Source: Emmonsiellopsis sp. PD_33
Lineage: Eukaryota; Ascomycota; Eurotiomycetes; Onygenales; Ajellomycetaceae
NCBI GenBank assembly: GCA_032988165.1
Contig: JANTQF010000024.1
Location: 1-64,000, forward strand
Direction of reading: 5' to 3'
Length of the DNA: 64,000 nucleotides
How positions within the stretch are numbered: position 1 is the first letter of the stretch; every line of letters starts with the position of its first letter. Below are positions 35,912 to 47,437 of the stretch, in pieces. The position numbers and the translations under genes were made by a program. A model generated the notes under the pieces. That model ran no database searches, was not told where the DNA came from, and saw nothing but the letters and a program-made list of their open reading frames with translations.

Positions 35912-35921
35912 GGCGAGTCGA
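35912..35921 (+). promoter_or_regulatory. GGCGARWCGA motif (PKS promoter copy 4)
   Basis: Reads GGCGAGTCGA, 72 bp after copy 3 and 262 bp before the HR-PKS ATG. Confidence 0.4.
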
Positions 35922-36182
35922 TGCTACATCACTGCAGAACAAGCTTCGTTACTTCCCATAGCTGTGTGATTCTGAAGAATGACATGGCTCTGTCCTCCTA
36001 GATGGAATAAATGATCATGTTTTACACAATTCGATCTGCCTGGATGTATCAGTTGTCCAACCAACAGCCCCAGGCATCTTCAAAGCTCTGCGGCGAAGTT
36101 TTACGTGCGGAGACAGATTGCACAACATACAACCATCATCTTCATTCGGATACTCGCTGAGGATATAGAAGCTCTCGCCACT

Positions 36183-39100
36183 ATGGTCTCGCCAGGGGAC
36201 CAACCCGATGCCATTGCCATTGTTGGTGTCGGTTTGCGACTACCAGGCTCCTGCCACGATGCTAAATCCTACTGGAACTTCTTGGTCGGCAAAAGAGACG
36301 CGCGGAGAACAGTGCCCCCTGAGCGATTCAATGTCGACGGATTCTACCAATCGTCCGAGGGAGGAGGAGGCCTGTCTGTGAAACATGGATACTTCCTCGA
36401 TGAACCTGTTGATCGCTTTGATGCAGCGTTTTTTAGCATGTCACAGAGAGAGGTCGAAAGGGTGGACCCGCAGCAAAGATTGCTTCTCGAAGTAGTCTAC
36501 GAGGCACTAGAAAACGCCGGCGAGACCAACTGGGAAGGAAAAGACATCGGAGTTTACACAGGAAGCTTCAGCCAGGATTGGATACAAATGCACGCAAAAG
36601 ATCCACAGGATGGAAGTACATACGATCTTACGAGCAACGATGACTTTGTAATGGCCAACAGGGTATCATATCAGTACGATTTACGTGGCCCCAGCATGTC
36701 GATCAAGGTCGGGTGTTCTTCGAGCTTGGTTGCACTTCACCTAGCATGCGAGGCCTTGCAGCGAGGGGACTGCTCGGCCGCCGTCGTTGGCGGTTCGAAC
36801 CTGTTGCTGTCGCCCGAATACTTTACGGCACTAGATAATATGAACGCATTGTCATACGACGGTTCGTCAAAGTCCTTTGACGCTAGGGCCAACGGATATG
36901 CCCGTGCTGATGGTGTCAATGCCGTCTACCTCAAGAAATTTGATGATGCCATACGGGATGGGAACCCGATCCGCGCGATCGTTCGAGGTACTGCAGTTAA
37001 TGCAGACGGCAAAACTATGGGGTTGACCAAACCTAGCTCGGACGCACAGACTACGCTCATTCGCCGCGCTTACGAAAAAGCAGGAATTTCCAATCCTGGA
37101 GGCACACCATTCGTTGAATGCCACGGCACTGGTACAGCAGCCGGCGACCCCCTGGAACTAGCAGCCGTGGCGAGGGTATTTGGAGGGCAAGGAACTTATA
37201 TTGGGAGTGTAGGTGTATGCCTATTCCGAACCTATGAGACCTACTGACAGTTATCAGGTGAAACCAAACATCGGACATGGCGAAGGGGCAGCTGGTCTGA
37301 GCAGCCTCATCAAAGCTGTGTTGGCGCTAGAGGAGCAAACGATCCCACCTAATATAAAATTTCATACGCCCAATCCAAAGAGTATGTATATGTGAAGCAA
37401 CCTACCCTTTACAATCTTTCTGATTTGCTGATATCCCTCGTCCTAGTTCCCTTCACCGAATCCAAATTGGTTGTTCCTACCAGGCCGACTCCATGGCCAA
37501 GTGCCCGATGTCAAAGAATCAGCGTGAACTCTTTTGGCATAGGGGGAGCCAATGCGCATGTTATCTTAGATGCGGCGCCATCTCTTTCTGGCACGAACGG
37601 CACTACCACGAACGGCTCAACCAATGGTTGGCATGCCGAACCTGAACGCCTTCTCGTATTCTCGGCGCATAGCGAGCCGTCCCTGAAGAAGATTCTATCA
37701 GGCTACAATGATTTTGTCGAATCTGAGTCGTTTCGACTTTCGGATCTGGCATACACCCTAGGCGCGAAACGCCGTCATCGAACTGTGCGATCTTTCTGTG
37801 TTACGAACGGCATGTCATTCGAACCGAGCTCCCCATGCAAAACAGCTGAATTCAAAGGATTGCTTTTTATCTTTACAGGGCAGGGAGCGCAATGGCCAGG
37901 AATGGGTCAGGCATTGCTACGGGACTTCCCCTCTTTTAGAAAGGATATTAAGACAATGGACTCGTGGCTTTCCGGCGCCACTCAGTCACCGGCGTGGAAA
38001 ATAGAAGGTAAGCCCCTCCATAAAATCTCGCTCTGGCGGATCTTGTCTCACCACCTTGACTGAATGATTAGACATATTATCGAACTCCGACCAGATAGAT
38101 TCCGCAGAGCTCTCCCAACCGCTCTGCACAGCGATCCAACTCGGCTTGGTAAACCTTTTAAAGAAATGGAACGTGCATCCAGCAGCTGTTGTGGGTCACT
38201 CAAGTGGCGAAATCGCCGCAGCATACGCTGCTGGCGCCATTGGCATGAAGGAGGCTCTCCTAATTGCGTTTTATCGAGGTGTGGCGACCACCAAACAGCA
38301 CCGTCCCGGAGCAATGGCGGCTGTTGGCCTAGGCCGTGAAGAATTGTCCGATTTGCTAGCCAAAGATGTCACAATCGCCTGTGAAAACAGTCGATCTAGT
38401 GTCACGATATCGGGCGACTCCGATGACGTGGACACAGTTTTAGAGCAGATCCAAAGCCATCGACCCGGTGCTTTTGCTCGCAAGCTGCGTGTCAACCAAG
38501 CATATCACTCAAGTAGGCCAATCCGTCCAACTCGCAAGTGACTATTATTAAGTTTGTTCTAGGTCATATGAAAGCCGTAGGAACGTACTACCAACAATTG
38601 ATGGACTCGCTTGAGACCACAGGGGAGAATCTTACGGTTCCACTCTTTTCCAGCGTTACCGGCCATCCAATATACGACGCTTCTTCGCTAGGCCCATCGT
38701 ACTGGCGCTCGAACTTGGAGAATCCTGTTCTATTCCTCTCTGCAATGGAGAGTGCTCTCAGAGAAACGGACAGATTTAGTATGGCTGTAGAAATCGGACC
38801 ACATTCAGCTTTATCCGGCCCCTTCCGTCAGATATGCAAGGATATGAAGATAGGTGTCCCATACACCAGTCTTCTCAACAGAGGAGCAAATTGCACAAAC
38901 AGCTGCCTCACTGCTCTGGGTCAACTATACTGCCATGGGCTGGTCCCTGATTTTGCGGCATTGAATCCTGGAGGCGTTACCAAGTCAAATTTGCCCACTT
39001 ACCAGTGGGATCACGCTACATCCTACTGGCATGAAAGTCGGGTTTCTCGCGATTTCCGCATGAGAAAACATGCTGAACATGAGCTGCTTGGTGCTCGCAC

Positions 39101-42100
39101 CCTTTCCGGCAATGACCTTGAACCAAGTTGGAGGAAGCTTCTCCACCTGAGAGACGTTCCGTGGCTTTCTGATCACCTTGTATCAGGCGAGATCATATTT
39201 CCTGCTGTTGGATATATCTCGATTGCTGGGGAAGCTATCAAACAGTTATCTGAGTCGTCTTCATTTACTATTCGCGGATTAAATCTCGTTGCAGCCATGC
39301 ATCTACATACCGGGGCTCCAATTGAGATTATCACACAGCTTCGGCCTTGTCGACCTACAACGAACTACGATTCTTCGTGGTTCGACTTCACTATCATGTC
39401 TTATGACGGTACTCAATGGACAAGGCACTGTTTTGGCGAGGTTCATGCCGGACAAAAGACAACGTCGCCCCCATCAACGATAGACACTTCTAATGCCTGG
39501 GTAGCCCAACCGCTGTCGACTGAAAGATGGTATCAAGATGCCAAGACCGCTGGATTGGAATATGGGCCCGCATTTCAGGGGTTAAGAAACGTCCATATTG
39601 GACTCAACAATCGATCGGTTATTTCGGCCACCGTTAGCGAGCAAAGACACGCAAACGAGTCTCCTTATTCGCTCCACCCAACCACTATAGACCAGCTATT
39701 GCAGTGTTGCATCCTCCGATCGACTAAAGGTCACCTATCGTTGATGAAGACGACAGTGCTACCAATATCTTTTGAAGAAATCTACGTTGGACCGGAATCA
39801 AGCCCCCAAGGGCTCGCTCTTTGTGCAGATGTTGCCTTAGGAAGAAACATGCTGTCCGCGCATGGTTATGGGCAAGCTAAAGACGGTTCCATCATTATGC
39901 AAGCCAAGGGGATTCGGTTCCGTCTTCTTGATAATCCGAATGTCGGTCTAGTCGGCGACCCGATGCAGCAACTGCGATTACTTCAATGGAAGCCTGATAT
40001 TGACCTAATCAACCCAGGTGACCTGATTCATGAAACAACTGATTTGACAAGCTGTCTAGTACTTGTTGAGAAGTTGAATATTCTCTGTTCTATTGAAACC
40101 ACCATAACGTTGAAAGCAGCACACAGTTCTCTGCATCATATGGAACAATTCAAAAGGTGGAACGAAGAATTCATTACAGGTATCAGAAGTCATGGAAGCA
40201 ACATAGTGCCGGATACTAACTGTCTTTTCGACATGTGTCCGGAAACTCGTCAGCAATTGATCAAACAACTGCTTTGCGAAGCCATTGCGACGCCAGCCAA
40301 AAACGCAGCGATAGCTGTCACTCGGATATACGACGCCGTCGAGGATATTTTCTCCGGTAAACAAGAGCCTCTGGCCATATTGCTAGCTGACAACGTGCTC
40401 ATGGAATTATATAACTTTTTCAATATATTGGATCATAGCCAGTTCTTTCAGCTTCTCGGTCACAGCAACCCGGAAATGCGCATACTCGAGATTGGAGCAG
40501 GCACCGGTGGATTTACGTCGACAATCTTGCCTGCTCTGACTGGGCCCAAGGGGGATTGCTTGTTTAGCACTTATACATACACTGATATCTCTTCTGGCTT
40601 TTTCAAAGCTGCAAAAGAGCGTTTCCGCGGGTATCCAGGCCTGGAGGCAGCTGTATTGGACATCAGCCGGGATCCGGCATCTCAAGGCCTGGAGGTGAAC
40701 AGCTATGATCTTGTAGTAGCTTCTAATGTACGCAATCCCAATCGTTTTCCCACACTCCACCATGGCATTAATCAAGGAACAGGTTCTTCATGCAACTCCG
40801 GATTTACACCGCACTCTAACGAATTGTCGATCGCTCCTTCGACCAGGCGGCCGTATCTTCATGCTAGAGTTGTGTACAGGTAAGCAATGGCTATCATACA
40901 TTATATTGTGGACTTCTGTGGCTAATTAATACCACAGAAGCTAAATGGATCAATTATATCATGGTAAGAAAATGTGATCCGACTTGTCGAAGTCAGAAGC
41001 AATTGTTGACAGTTCTAGGGCACGTTATCCGGTTGGTGGCTTGGGGAATCAGATGGCCGTCGGGGTGAGCCGTACCTCCAAGCTGAACAATGGAACGCCG
41101 TTCTTCAAAAGGCCGGCTTCGACAAGATTGAGGCTGCTGTTATGGACCAAGCCATGCCATACCAGCTCGATAACATAATTATCGCCAAAGCTCAAGGGGC
41201 AAATGATCCTTCACCAAAGCGATTAAGCCTTCTACTGCCAGACGCGGCCGTGGTTACCGTCCATGCAGAGGAACTAAGGAGGCGGTTCCAGTCTGCTGGC
41301 TATGAGGTTTCTCTTCGTTCCCTTTGGGACTTGCCGACAGAGTCAGAGGATATCGTGTCAATGCTGGATATTGATGGGCCTACGCCCTTCTTCGAGGGCT
41401 TGTCTGAAGAGCACCTCGACCGTTTAATCCGTTTCATTATGCATTCCACCGCGAATGGGAGTAAAGTTCTATGGCTGACCGGACCGTCGCAGATTCTGGC
41501 GCAGAATCCCTACCATGCTCTTGTACTAGGGTTCGCTAGAACCCTCCGCCTTGAACTAGGCACCTTCTTCGCTAGCATGGAACTAGATATCACTGTTACC
41601 GATTCGTCGCCATTGGATTCGGTAGTTCGAGTCTTCACGAAGCTACAGGATGATCCCAAGGATGCCAGCAGCCGTACTGACTTCGAATATGTCGTGGTTA
41701 ATGATACCGTGCATATACCACGATTCATTTCCAGTGACGTCAACTCCCTTCTTTGCTCGAGTTTCGAAACACAGCCGGGTGTAGCAAAGAGATTGAACAT
41801 CACCACTCCAGGAAAACTTGGCAGTCTTCACTGGGCAATTCAGCCATGGGAGGCTGTGTTACAGGACTGCCAGGTTGAAATTAACGTACGAGCCGCATCG
41901 GTTAACTCCAATGTACGTACTTTTTGCGTTGAGACAGCGTCTTTTTCACATACTGATGATTATTTCTAGGACTTGTCCATGGCCATGCGCGGAGCAGACC
42001 GCAATCAACATATTGGTTTAGACTGCGCAGGAGTCATTGTTGACGTTGGTCCAAAGGCGAATACCGATTTTAAAGTTGGTGACCGCGTTATCTGCTGGTA

Positions 42101-44199
42101 TCCTGGCGCTCTGGCGACTCATGTTCGCGTTGACGCGCAATGGTGTGTCAAGATACCCGACAATCTGCCCTTCGATGAAGCCGCAAGCCTGGTCACCGTC
42201 CACGCCACAATGATCCGTGGGCTCGTGCAAATAAGTAATCTGGCCCAAGACGAGTCTATCTTGATTCATTCGGCAGCAGGGGCAGTAGGTATCGCTGCCA
42301 TCCAGATTGCCCAGATGATAGGCGCTGAGGTAAGATGTCCCGTCATCATTCCGAGTGTCGACCCTTACTAAGGAAAGCATCCGCAGGTGTTTGCCACTGT
42401 TGCAACCGATGAAGAGAAAGCCTTTTTAGAAGCCAAACATGGAATTCCACAATCTCACATCTTCTCGGTCAATTCTTTTGTTGCAGACATCATGCGCTCT
42501 ACACAATCTCGTGGCGTGGATGTTGTTATTAACTCGCCTCCTAACGATCTCCTTCACGACAGCTGGAAATGCGTCGCCGAGGGTGGAAACATGGTTGACC
42601 TAGTTAAGAGGAATGCTGGCCATGGCAAGCCTGACATGGATCTATTGGAACGAAATCGAGTCTTATGTGGCGTTGACATCCCAGCGCTATTTATTCAAAA
42701 ACCTCGAGTGGCATCCAGGTGCGTTGTTATCCTCTGTCCTTCTCGCCCTCTTACAACGAAACTGACACTCTTGACTTTTCAATGTAACAGGCTTCTGCAG
42801 ATGACGATGGAAATGTACTGGGACGGCTCGATTAAACCCATCTTCCCCATTACTAAGTTCGAGCCAAGTGAAATCAAGGAAGCGTTCCATCATCTGCAGA
42901 GCGGTCAGCATATTGGAGGTGTTTGCGTAGAATACCCTGATGATTCAAGTATTATTCCAGGCGAGCTATTTACGGAAGATATCCGGTTCAGGACGGATCG
43001 TTCTTACATCCTCACCGGTGGTCTGGGATGTCTTGGAAGGTCCGCAGCCATATGGCTTGCTCAACGAGGAGCAGGCCAACTAACATTTTTGACCCGATCA
43101 TCTTCCACAATAGCTGCCAGCGATGATTTGATCAATCTGATCAAGTCACTTGGATCGACCGTTCAAATTCTTAAAGGGAGCGTTACGGATGCTTCCCTCG
43201 TACAACGCTTGGTAGATAATGCCGAAAAGCCAATTGCAGGAGTACTACATATGGCACAGGAGCTCAAGGTACGTGCTCATAAGCTCAACAAGGCAAGAGG
43301 AAATTTAGTTTGACCAAATGTTATTACAGGATGAACCACTCCCGGACATGTCATTTGGCGGCTGGACCGCAGCTACAGAAGCTAAGGTAGAGGGAACATG
43401 GAACTTGCACCGTGCATTGAAAGGCCAGGACCTTGACTTTTTCGTGCTCACGAGCTCAACTTGCGGCGTTCAGGGTAACCCGGGACAGGCTAATTCGGCT
43501 GCTGCGGGCTCATTCCTGGATGCCTTCGTGCAGTTTAGACAAAACCAGGGCCTACCGGCTTCCGTGATCGACCTCGGTGCTGTGGAGGACAATCGCCAGC
43601 CATTCACCCATGAAAATGGTGACAGCTCCAAGACATCCACGATCCAAGAGACCGAGTTCCTTCAGTCCCTACATTTGGCTATACGATCGTCACCGCGTAC
43701 CGCAGCCTCGCCACGCGCGACTACCTCTAGCTTCATCAATCCATCCCAGTTCGTCGTTGGCGCAGAGCGGCGTCTTCATGATGCCCGCGAGCTTGGCCTC
43801 AGGTCGCACGAAACGAAAGATGCCAATGACGGTAGTCCGGATTCCGCCAACAGGGACAATACCGCGTTACAGACGTTCATGGAGAACGCAAAACGTGACC
43901 CAACAACTTTGAACGATGAAGATGCAACGACAGAGTTTTTGGCAAAGCAAGTGGCCGAGTGTTTGAAAACATTGCTGATCTTCAGCGATGACTCAGAGCT
44001 GAGCCTTTCCCGTGGGCTATCAGATTTTGGCGTTGATTCCCTCATCAGCATTGAATTGCGGAACTGGTGGACACAGAATCTGGGGAGCCAGGTTACAGTC
44101 TCGGATCTAACACAGACAACGTCCCTCATAGATCTTGGCAAGCTGGCGAGGGCAAGGCTTTTGCAGAGCTTGAATATTTCAAATGGTCATCACCCATGA
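36183..44199 (+). CDS. Highly reducing polyketide synthase (KS-AT-DH-cMT-ER-KR-ACP)
   Basis: Iterative PKS that should build the alkyl starter passed to the NR-PKS. Twelve exons by my reading (first 36183-37208, last 43330-44199, including a 26-nt exon at 40938-40963) give 2457 residues. Seen in order, with approximate positions: KS Cys 178 in KVGCSSSL plus ECHGTGTAAGD and KPNIGHGEGAAG; AT Ser in GHSSGEI; DH His near 922 in HLVSGEIIFP; C-methyltransferase with LEIGAGTGGFT near 1361; ER with LDCAGV and HSAAGAVGIAAIQ; KR with GGLGCLGRSA; ACP Ser in GVDSLIS near 2403. Two oddities: the KS lacks the usual DTA before the Cys, and the KR has Ser (codon 43495-43497) where the catalytic Tyr of GQANY is expected. 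Otherwise complete, with no frameshift. The start is the ATG just before the KS domain. Confidence 0.94.
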
Positions 44200-44865
44200 T
44201 GTGGAAATAGATGATATTTAACTGGCGTTAATAGGTTTTTCAATTTAAAAACGTTATGATCCAACATCAGCAACCGAGACTGAACGTTCTAATCTCAGAT
44301 ACTTCTTATAAGTGTTCCGTCAGAACGGAGAAACCATTATCAGAACAGCTTCATTGAATCTTCATCCGCTATTCATAAACGAGTGGACCGCAACGAGAGA
44401 GGGAAACTAATACATCTGACAGGCGCGCAAAGGCCTTCTAAAAGCAACCTCCTCGTCACAAACTTTGCAGGTGAAAAATCAATGCGTGAAGGAAATCACA
44501 ATACCCTCCGAAATTCCCCAGCCAGTTCGTCCATTGACTCTCCAAAAGGAAATAAATAAAATCCGGAAATAATCATCAAACAATGGTTATCGTATGCGTT
44601 TTTGACAGGCCGAGAAATTTCCTATTTGTAAAACTACCCGCCAAATACCACCCATCCGCATGTGTATTCCTCCATTTGTTGATATCAACCTCGTTTTCTT
44701 TCCATGAAGGATGACGTCGGCACCGAACGATTTGCCTTTTTAACGTCAATCAATGCGACGACCGATCGAGGAATTCAGGTCGAGCGGGAGGGAAAGACAA
44801 GATGGTTCTGGCTGGGGTGTTCACGGCGCCATATTTATTTCTATCGGAATTGTTAGTCGATTATA
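44200..44865. other. Intergenic between HR-PKS and metallothionein B
   Basis: Convergent 3' region of the two genes, A+T-rich. No gene seen. Confidence 0.5.
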
Positions 44866-45053
44866 TCACTGATCAGGGGAGAGGATATCACGGACGCAGG
44901 TGCACTGGCCCGAGGGGCATTGGCAGGAAGAGCCACAGCTGCAGCCACAGTCACCTATTTATTATATATTAGTATAAAACTAGACAGTGAAGCGGTTGCT
45001 AGTATTCGATATGCGTATCATCCTCGTCTACCGGACGAAGTCAACTCACCCAT
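44866..45053 (-). CDS. Metallothionein-type cysteine-rich peptide B
   Basis: Exon 1 (45053-45050) is just the ATG plus one base. A 95-bp intron (45049-44955, GTGAGT...AG) follows, then exon 2 (44954-44866), giving 30 residues. It begins MGDCGCSCGSSC and carries seven Cys at 4, 6, 8, 12, 14, 19 and 21, no aromatic residues, and a Cys-free tail. Seven Cys, a start MGDCGCS and one intron of about 94 bp are remembered features of the copper metallothionein gene of Neurospora crassa, which makes the assignment strong despite the size. A TATATAAATA box lies at about 45211-45224, some 165 bp upstream. It probably sequesters Cu(I) in the cytosol. Its closeness to a cluster containing a copper oxidase may or may not matter. 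Confidence 0.82.
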
Positions 45054-45815
45054 GATGAAGTGCGGGGTAGTTAGGGTTGTGAAAAAAGCGGTAGAAAGGC
45101 GAGTTTAGAGGGCAGTAGACCAGAATAATGTATTTTCTTAGAGGCAGACAGGTTTCTCACGAAAGATCCAAGATAAAACCAAGAAGGTCTGTCGTTGCAG
45201 GAATCGGGCAGTTTATTTATATAAGAAAAAAGAAAAAGCAACGAGGTGCGGGGCACCGTCAAACAAGATCCGACTAATAATAAATCTCTTCCAAGCCCTC
45301 CGTGAAACCACCACACTAGACCCCCCTAGTCGGCCGAGCGAGAGCACATTTCTTGCAGCTGTAGGCCAATCGTTGCTATCGTGCCATGCCTTCGCACCCG
45401 GTCGTATTGAATGACAGTCCTATGGGGTTCGGGTGGAAGCTCTACCCGCAGACGGGAAGATGTTTCGATGCATTTCCAAAAAAATGGACCAAAACCCAGA
45501 TTGTCAGCCTCGGATGTTGTGTTTGCTGAATCAACCGTGTGACTAATGGAAATTCCCAGGCAGATATTTCATTTGTTTGCGGGTTTTGAAGATATTTTGC
45601 ATCCGGTTCCAGGCGGGCGTGGAGGTGATGATTTGTAGTAGTCACCATGCATTAACTATATCCGTTCTGGAAGAAATGATAACTACATGGAGGGAGGGAC
45701 ACAAAGAAATCCAAAGGGACATGATGCAAGTTTTGCGCATGCAGGAATTATGCAACTATATTCCTGGAGGATCGAGTCTTCCTCCGGTATAGAGCGGGCT
45801 CATCATCATGTCCCA
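45054..45815. promoter_or_regulatory. Metallothionein B promoter and GFA-gene 3' region
   Basis: The TATATAAATA element on the minus strand at about 45211-45224 lies at a distance from the metallothionein B start similar to that of the TATA-like element of metallothionein A. The rest is non-coding with no gene seen. Confidence 0.45.
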
Positions 45816-46982
45816 TCATATCAATCGCGCCTTCAAGCACCCTATAAGCCCCTTATCGACCGCCTCCTCCTCAAAGCTCACTCTATCGAGCACCCAATCC
45901 AACCATTTATCGGCCCTCACCCCACTCTCCGCCCTCAGCAATCCAACACTCACATCCACCACCCCAGGCCTCCAGTCACAGTGCCAAAACACCGTCGCCC
46001 CGCACCCGCCACAGAACTCCCGATACACCCCCGGCGAGCTTTGGTACCGTTTCAAGCTGTCCATGTCATCATAGACGAGCGGTTTCGCAACCTGAACCCC
46101 TCCACTAGCATCATCTGCTACCCCTTTCGTGGATATATTAGATCGGGGAACAAACGCCCAGCTCTGGATCGGGAACCCAGACGCAAGGCGGCAGGAGTTA
46201 CATGCACAGAGGCCTGCGAGGTACTTGGTGTCATTTTCCCGTAGCCACCATTTTACGTCGTCTGGGTTGTCTGACGGTGCGGAGTGGAAGGGGACAAGCA
46301 GGTCGGGCCAGGGCGAGGAGGCGGTGCGGGAAGTGTGGTCTGGAGGAGTTATGGGGAATTGGACGGCGGTGCAGTGGCAGCTTGCCAGAAGAGATGTATC
46401 TGAGCCTGTTTGAGCTAGTTCTTCCTGGTTGAACAGCGGCGGTGGATTGTTTGGCAAATAATCCGGTCCCTCATCTGTGTAACGGGGATATATAGACCCT
46501 GTGAAACATGCGTTGTTTTCAGATTCAACCTGGGCTTCTTGCAGTCCGCTTTCGGGAATGGGCGTAGATGGTATAGATGAGCGTAGTAACCCGCCATCAA
46601 CAGTGCGCGCCACACAGAGCTGTTTGATAGATTGTGTTTGCACATTCATATCATCTACCAGCCCCCTAGCCACCATAAACCTCTCGCCCCGTTCGTAACC
46701 AGCATCGCGATCCAACCCCTTAAGCTGGAGGAATACATGCGCACCACACCTCGCGCAGAACCAGCGGCTCGCCGCAGCTGATTCCGCATACTCAACAAGT
46801 CCCTCCAGACTAGGCGATGGAGCTGATTTCAAAAGCAGGTAAGATGCAAAGGGCATCCCGGTTGTCCAACGGCAAGCGGTGCAATGGCAAAGAGTCAGGA
46901 CGGATGGATTCGGGATCGATGACGCAGCCAGTGCCACGTTTTGAGATACTCGGGTGCACAGGCATGAGATTGGTGTTGACAT
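45816..46982 (-). CDS. Tandem GFA (CENP-V/formaldehyde-activating-like) domain protein
   Basis: A single exon of 388 residues with two GFA-type zinc-binding domains. The first has CLC near residue 8, CHCTAC near residue 32 and FCARCGAHV near residue 75. The second repeats the scheme: SCHC, LCACNSC and FCGGCGATVFWHC. All metal-ligand Cys of both sets are present. GFA-fold proteins were named after a bacterial protein linked to the glutathione-formaldehyde adduct, but the function of most fungal members is unknown, so no reaction is claimed. About 85 residues between the domains look like a linker. It may lie outside the polyketide cluster. The start is the only early ATG before the first Cys motif. 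Confidence 0.85.
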   Translation of the reverse strand: MSTPISCLCTRVSQNVALAASSIPNPSVLTLCHCTACRWTTGMPFASYLLLKSAPSPSLEGLVEYAESAAASRWFCARCGAHVFLQLKGLDRDAGYERGERFMVARGLVDDMNVQTQSIKQLCVARTVDGGLLRSSIPSTPIPESGLQEAQVESENNACFTGSIYPRYTDEGPDYLPNNPPPLFNQEELAQTGSDTSLLASCHCTAVQFPITPPDHTSRTASSPWPDLLVPFHSAPSDNPDDVKWWLRENDTKYLAGLCACNSCRLASGFPIQSWAFVPRSNISTKGVADDASGGVQVAKPLVYDDMDSLKRYQSSPGVYREFCGGCGATVFWHCDWRPGVVDVSVGLLRAESGVRADKWLDWVLDRVSFEEEAVDKGLIGCLKARLI

Positions 46983-47437
46983 GGCTTTTGTTTTGGAGTA
47001 TTGAGGGGGGTTTTCAGATGTGGATGTGGATAGGGTGTATGGTGTTGATCTTGTGATGTGGGATTGTGCTGTATAGTATATTTGTTTATTTGTCGAGGGT
47101 TTTTGGAGGTGGTTGGCAACCGGTTTTATATCATAGAGCTTACTACACGTTGATAAGGGCCTCTCCGACTTGGAAAGATATCCTTGTAAACGGGATAGAA
47201 AGGGGACAGAACCAAACCCGGCTGCGTATTTTCCCAGATGGGAACGAATACGGAATACGAAGCCCCCTGCTACTCTAAATAAATAGATTATGAGAAATCA
47301 TAATTGGATAATAAGCTCATCAAAAACGGTACCACAGCTCTCGCATGACCTTCATTCAGATGGGAGCCGTGTTCCAATCACATATATAAACAAAGGTCCA
47401 TTAAATTAGTGATTTGCTTCCCAACAAGGACCCTGAC
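46983..47437. other. Intergenic, GFA promoter and NmrA-like 3' region
   Basis: A+T-rich with G/T-rich tracts; no gene seen. Confidence 0.5.

Larger units (their letters stand above)
35461..36182. promoter_or_regulatory. Divergent promoter of the NR-PKS / HR-PKS pair
   Basis: These 722 bp control both synthases. Between 35761 and 35921 lies a purine-rich tract containing four copies of a GCAAGGCGARNCGR unit, at 35761-35774, 35806-35819, 35836-35849 and 35908-35921, all in the same orientation with irregular spacing of 45, 30 and 72 bp. The irregular spacing argues against a simple tandem minisatellite. These are the best candidates for binding sites of the cluster Zn2Cys6 protein. Confidence 0.6.
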
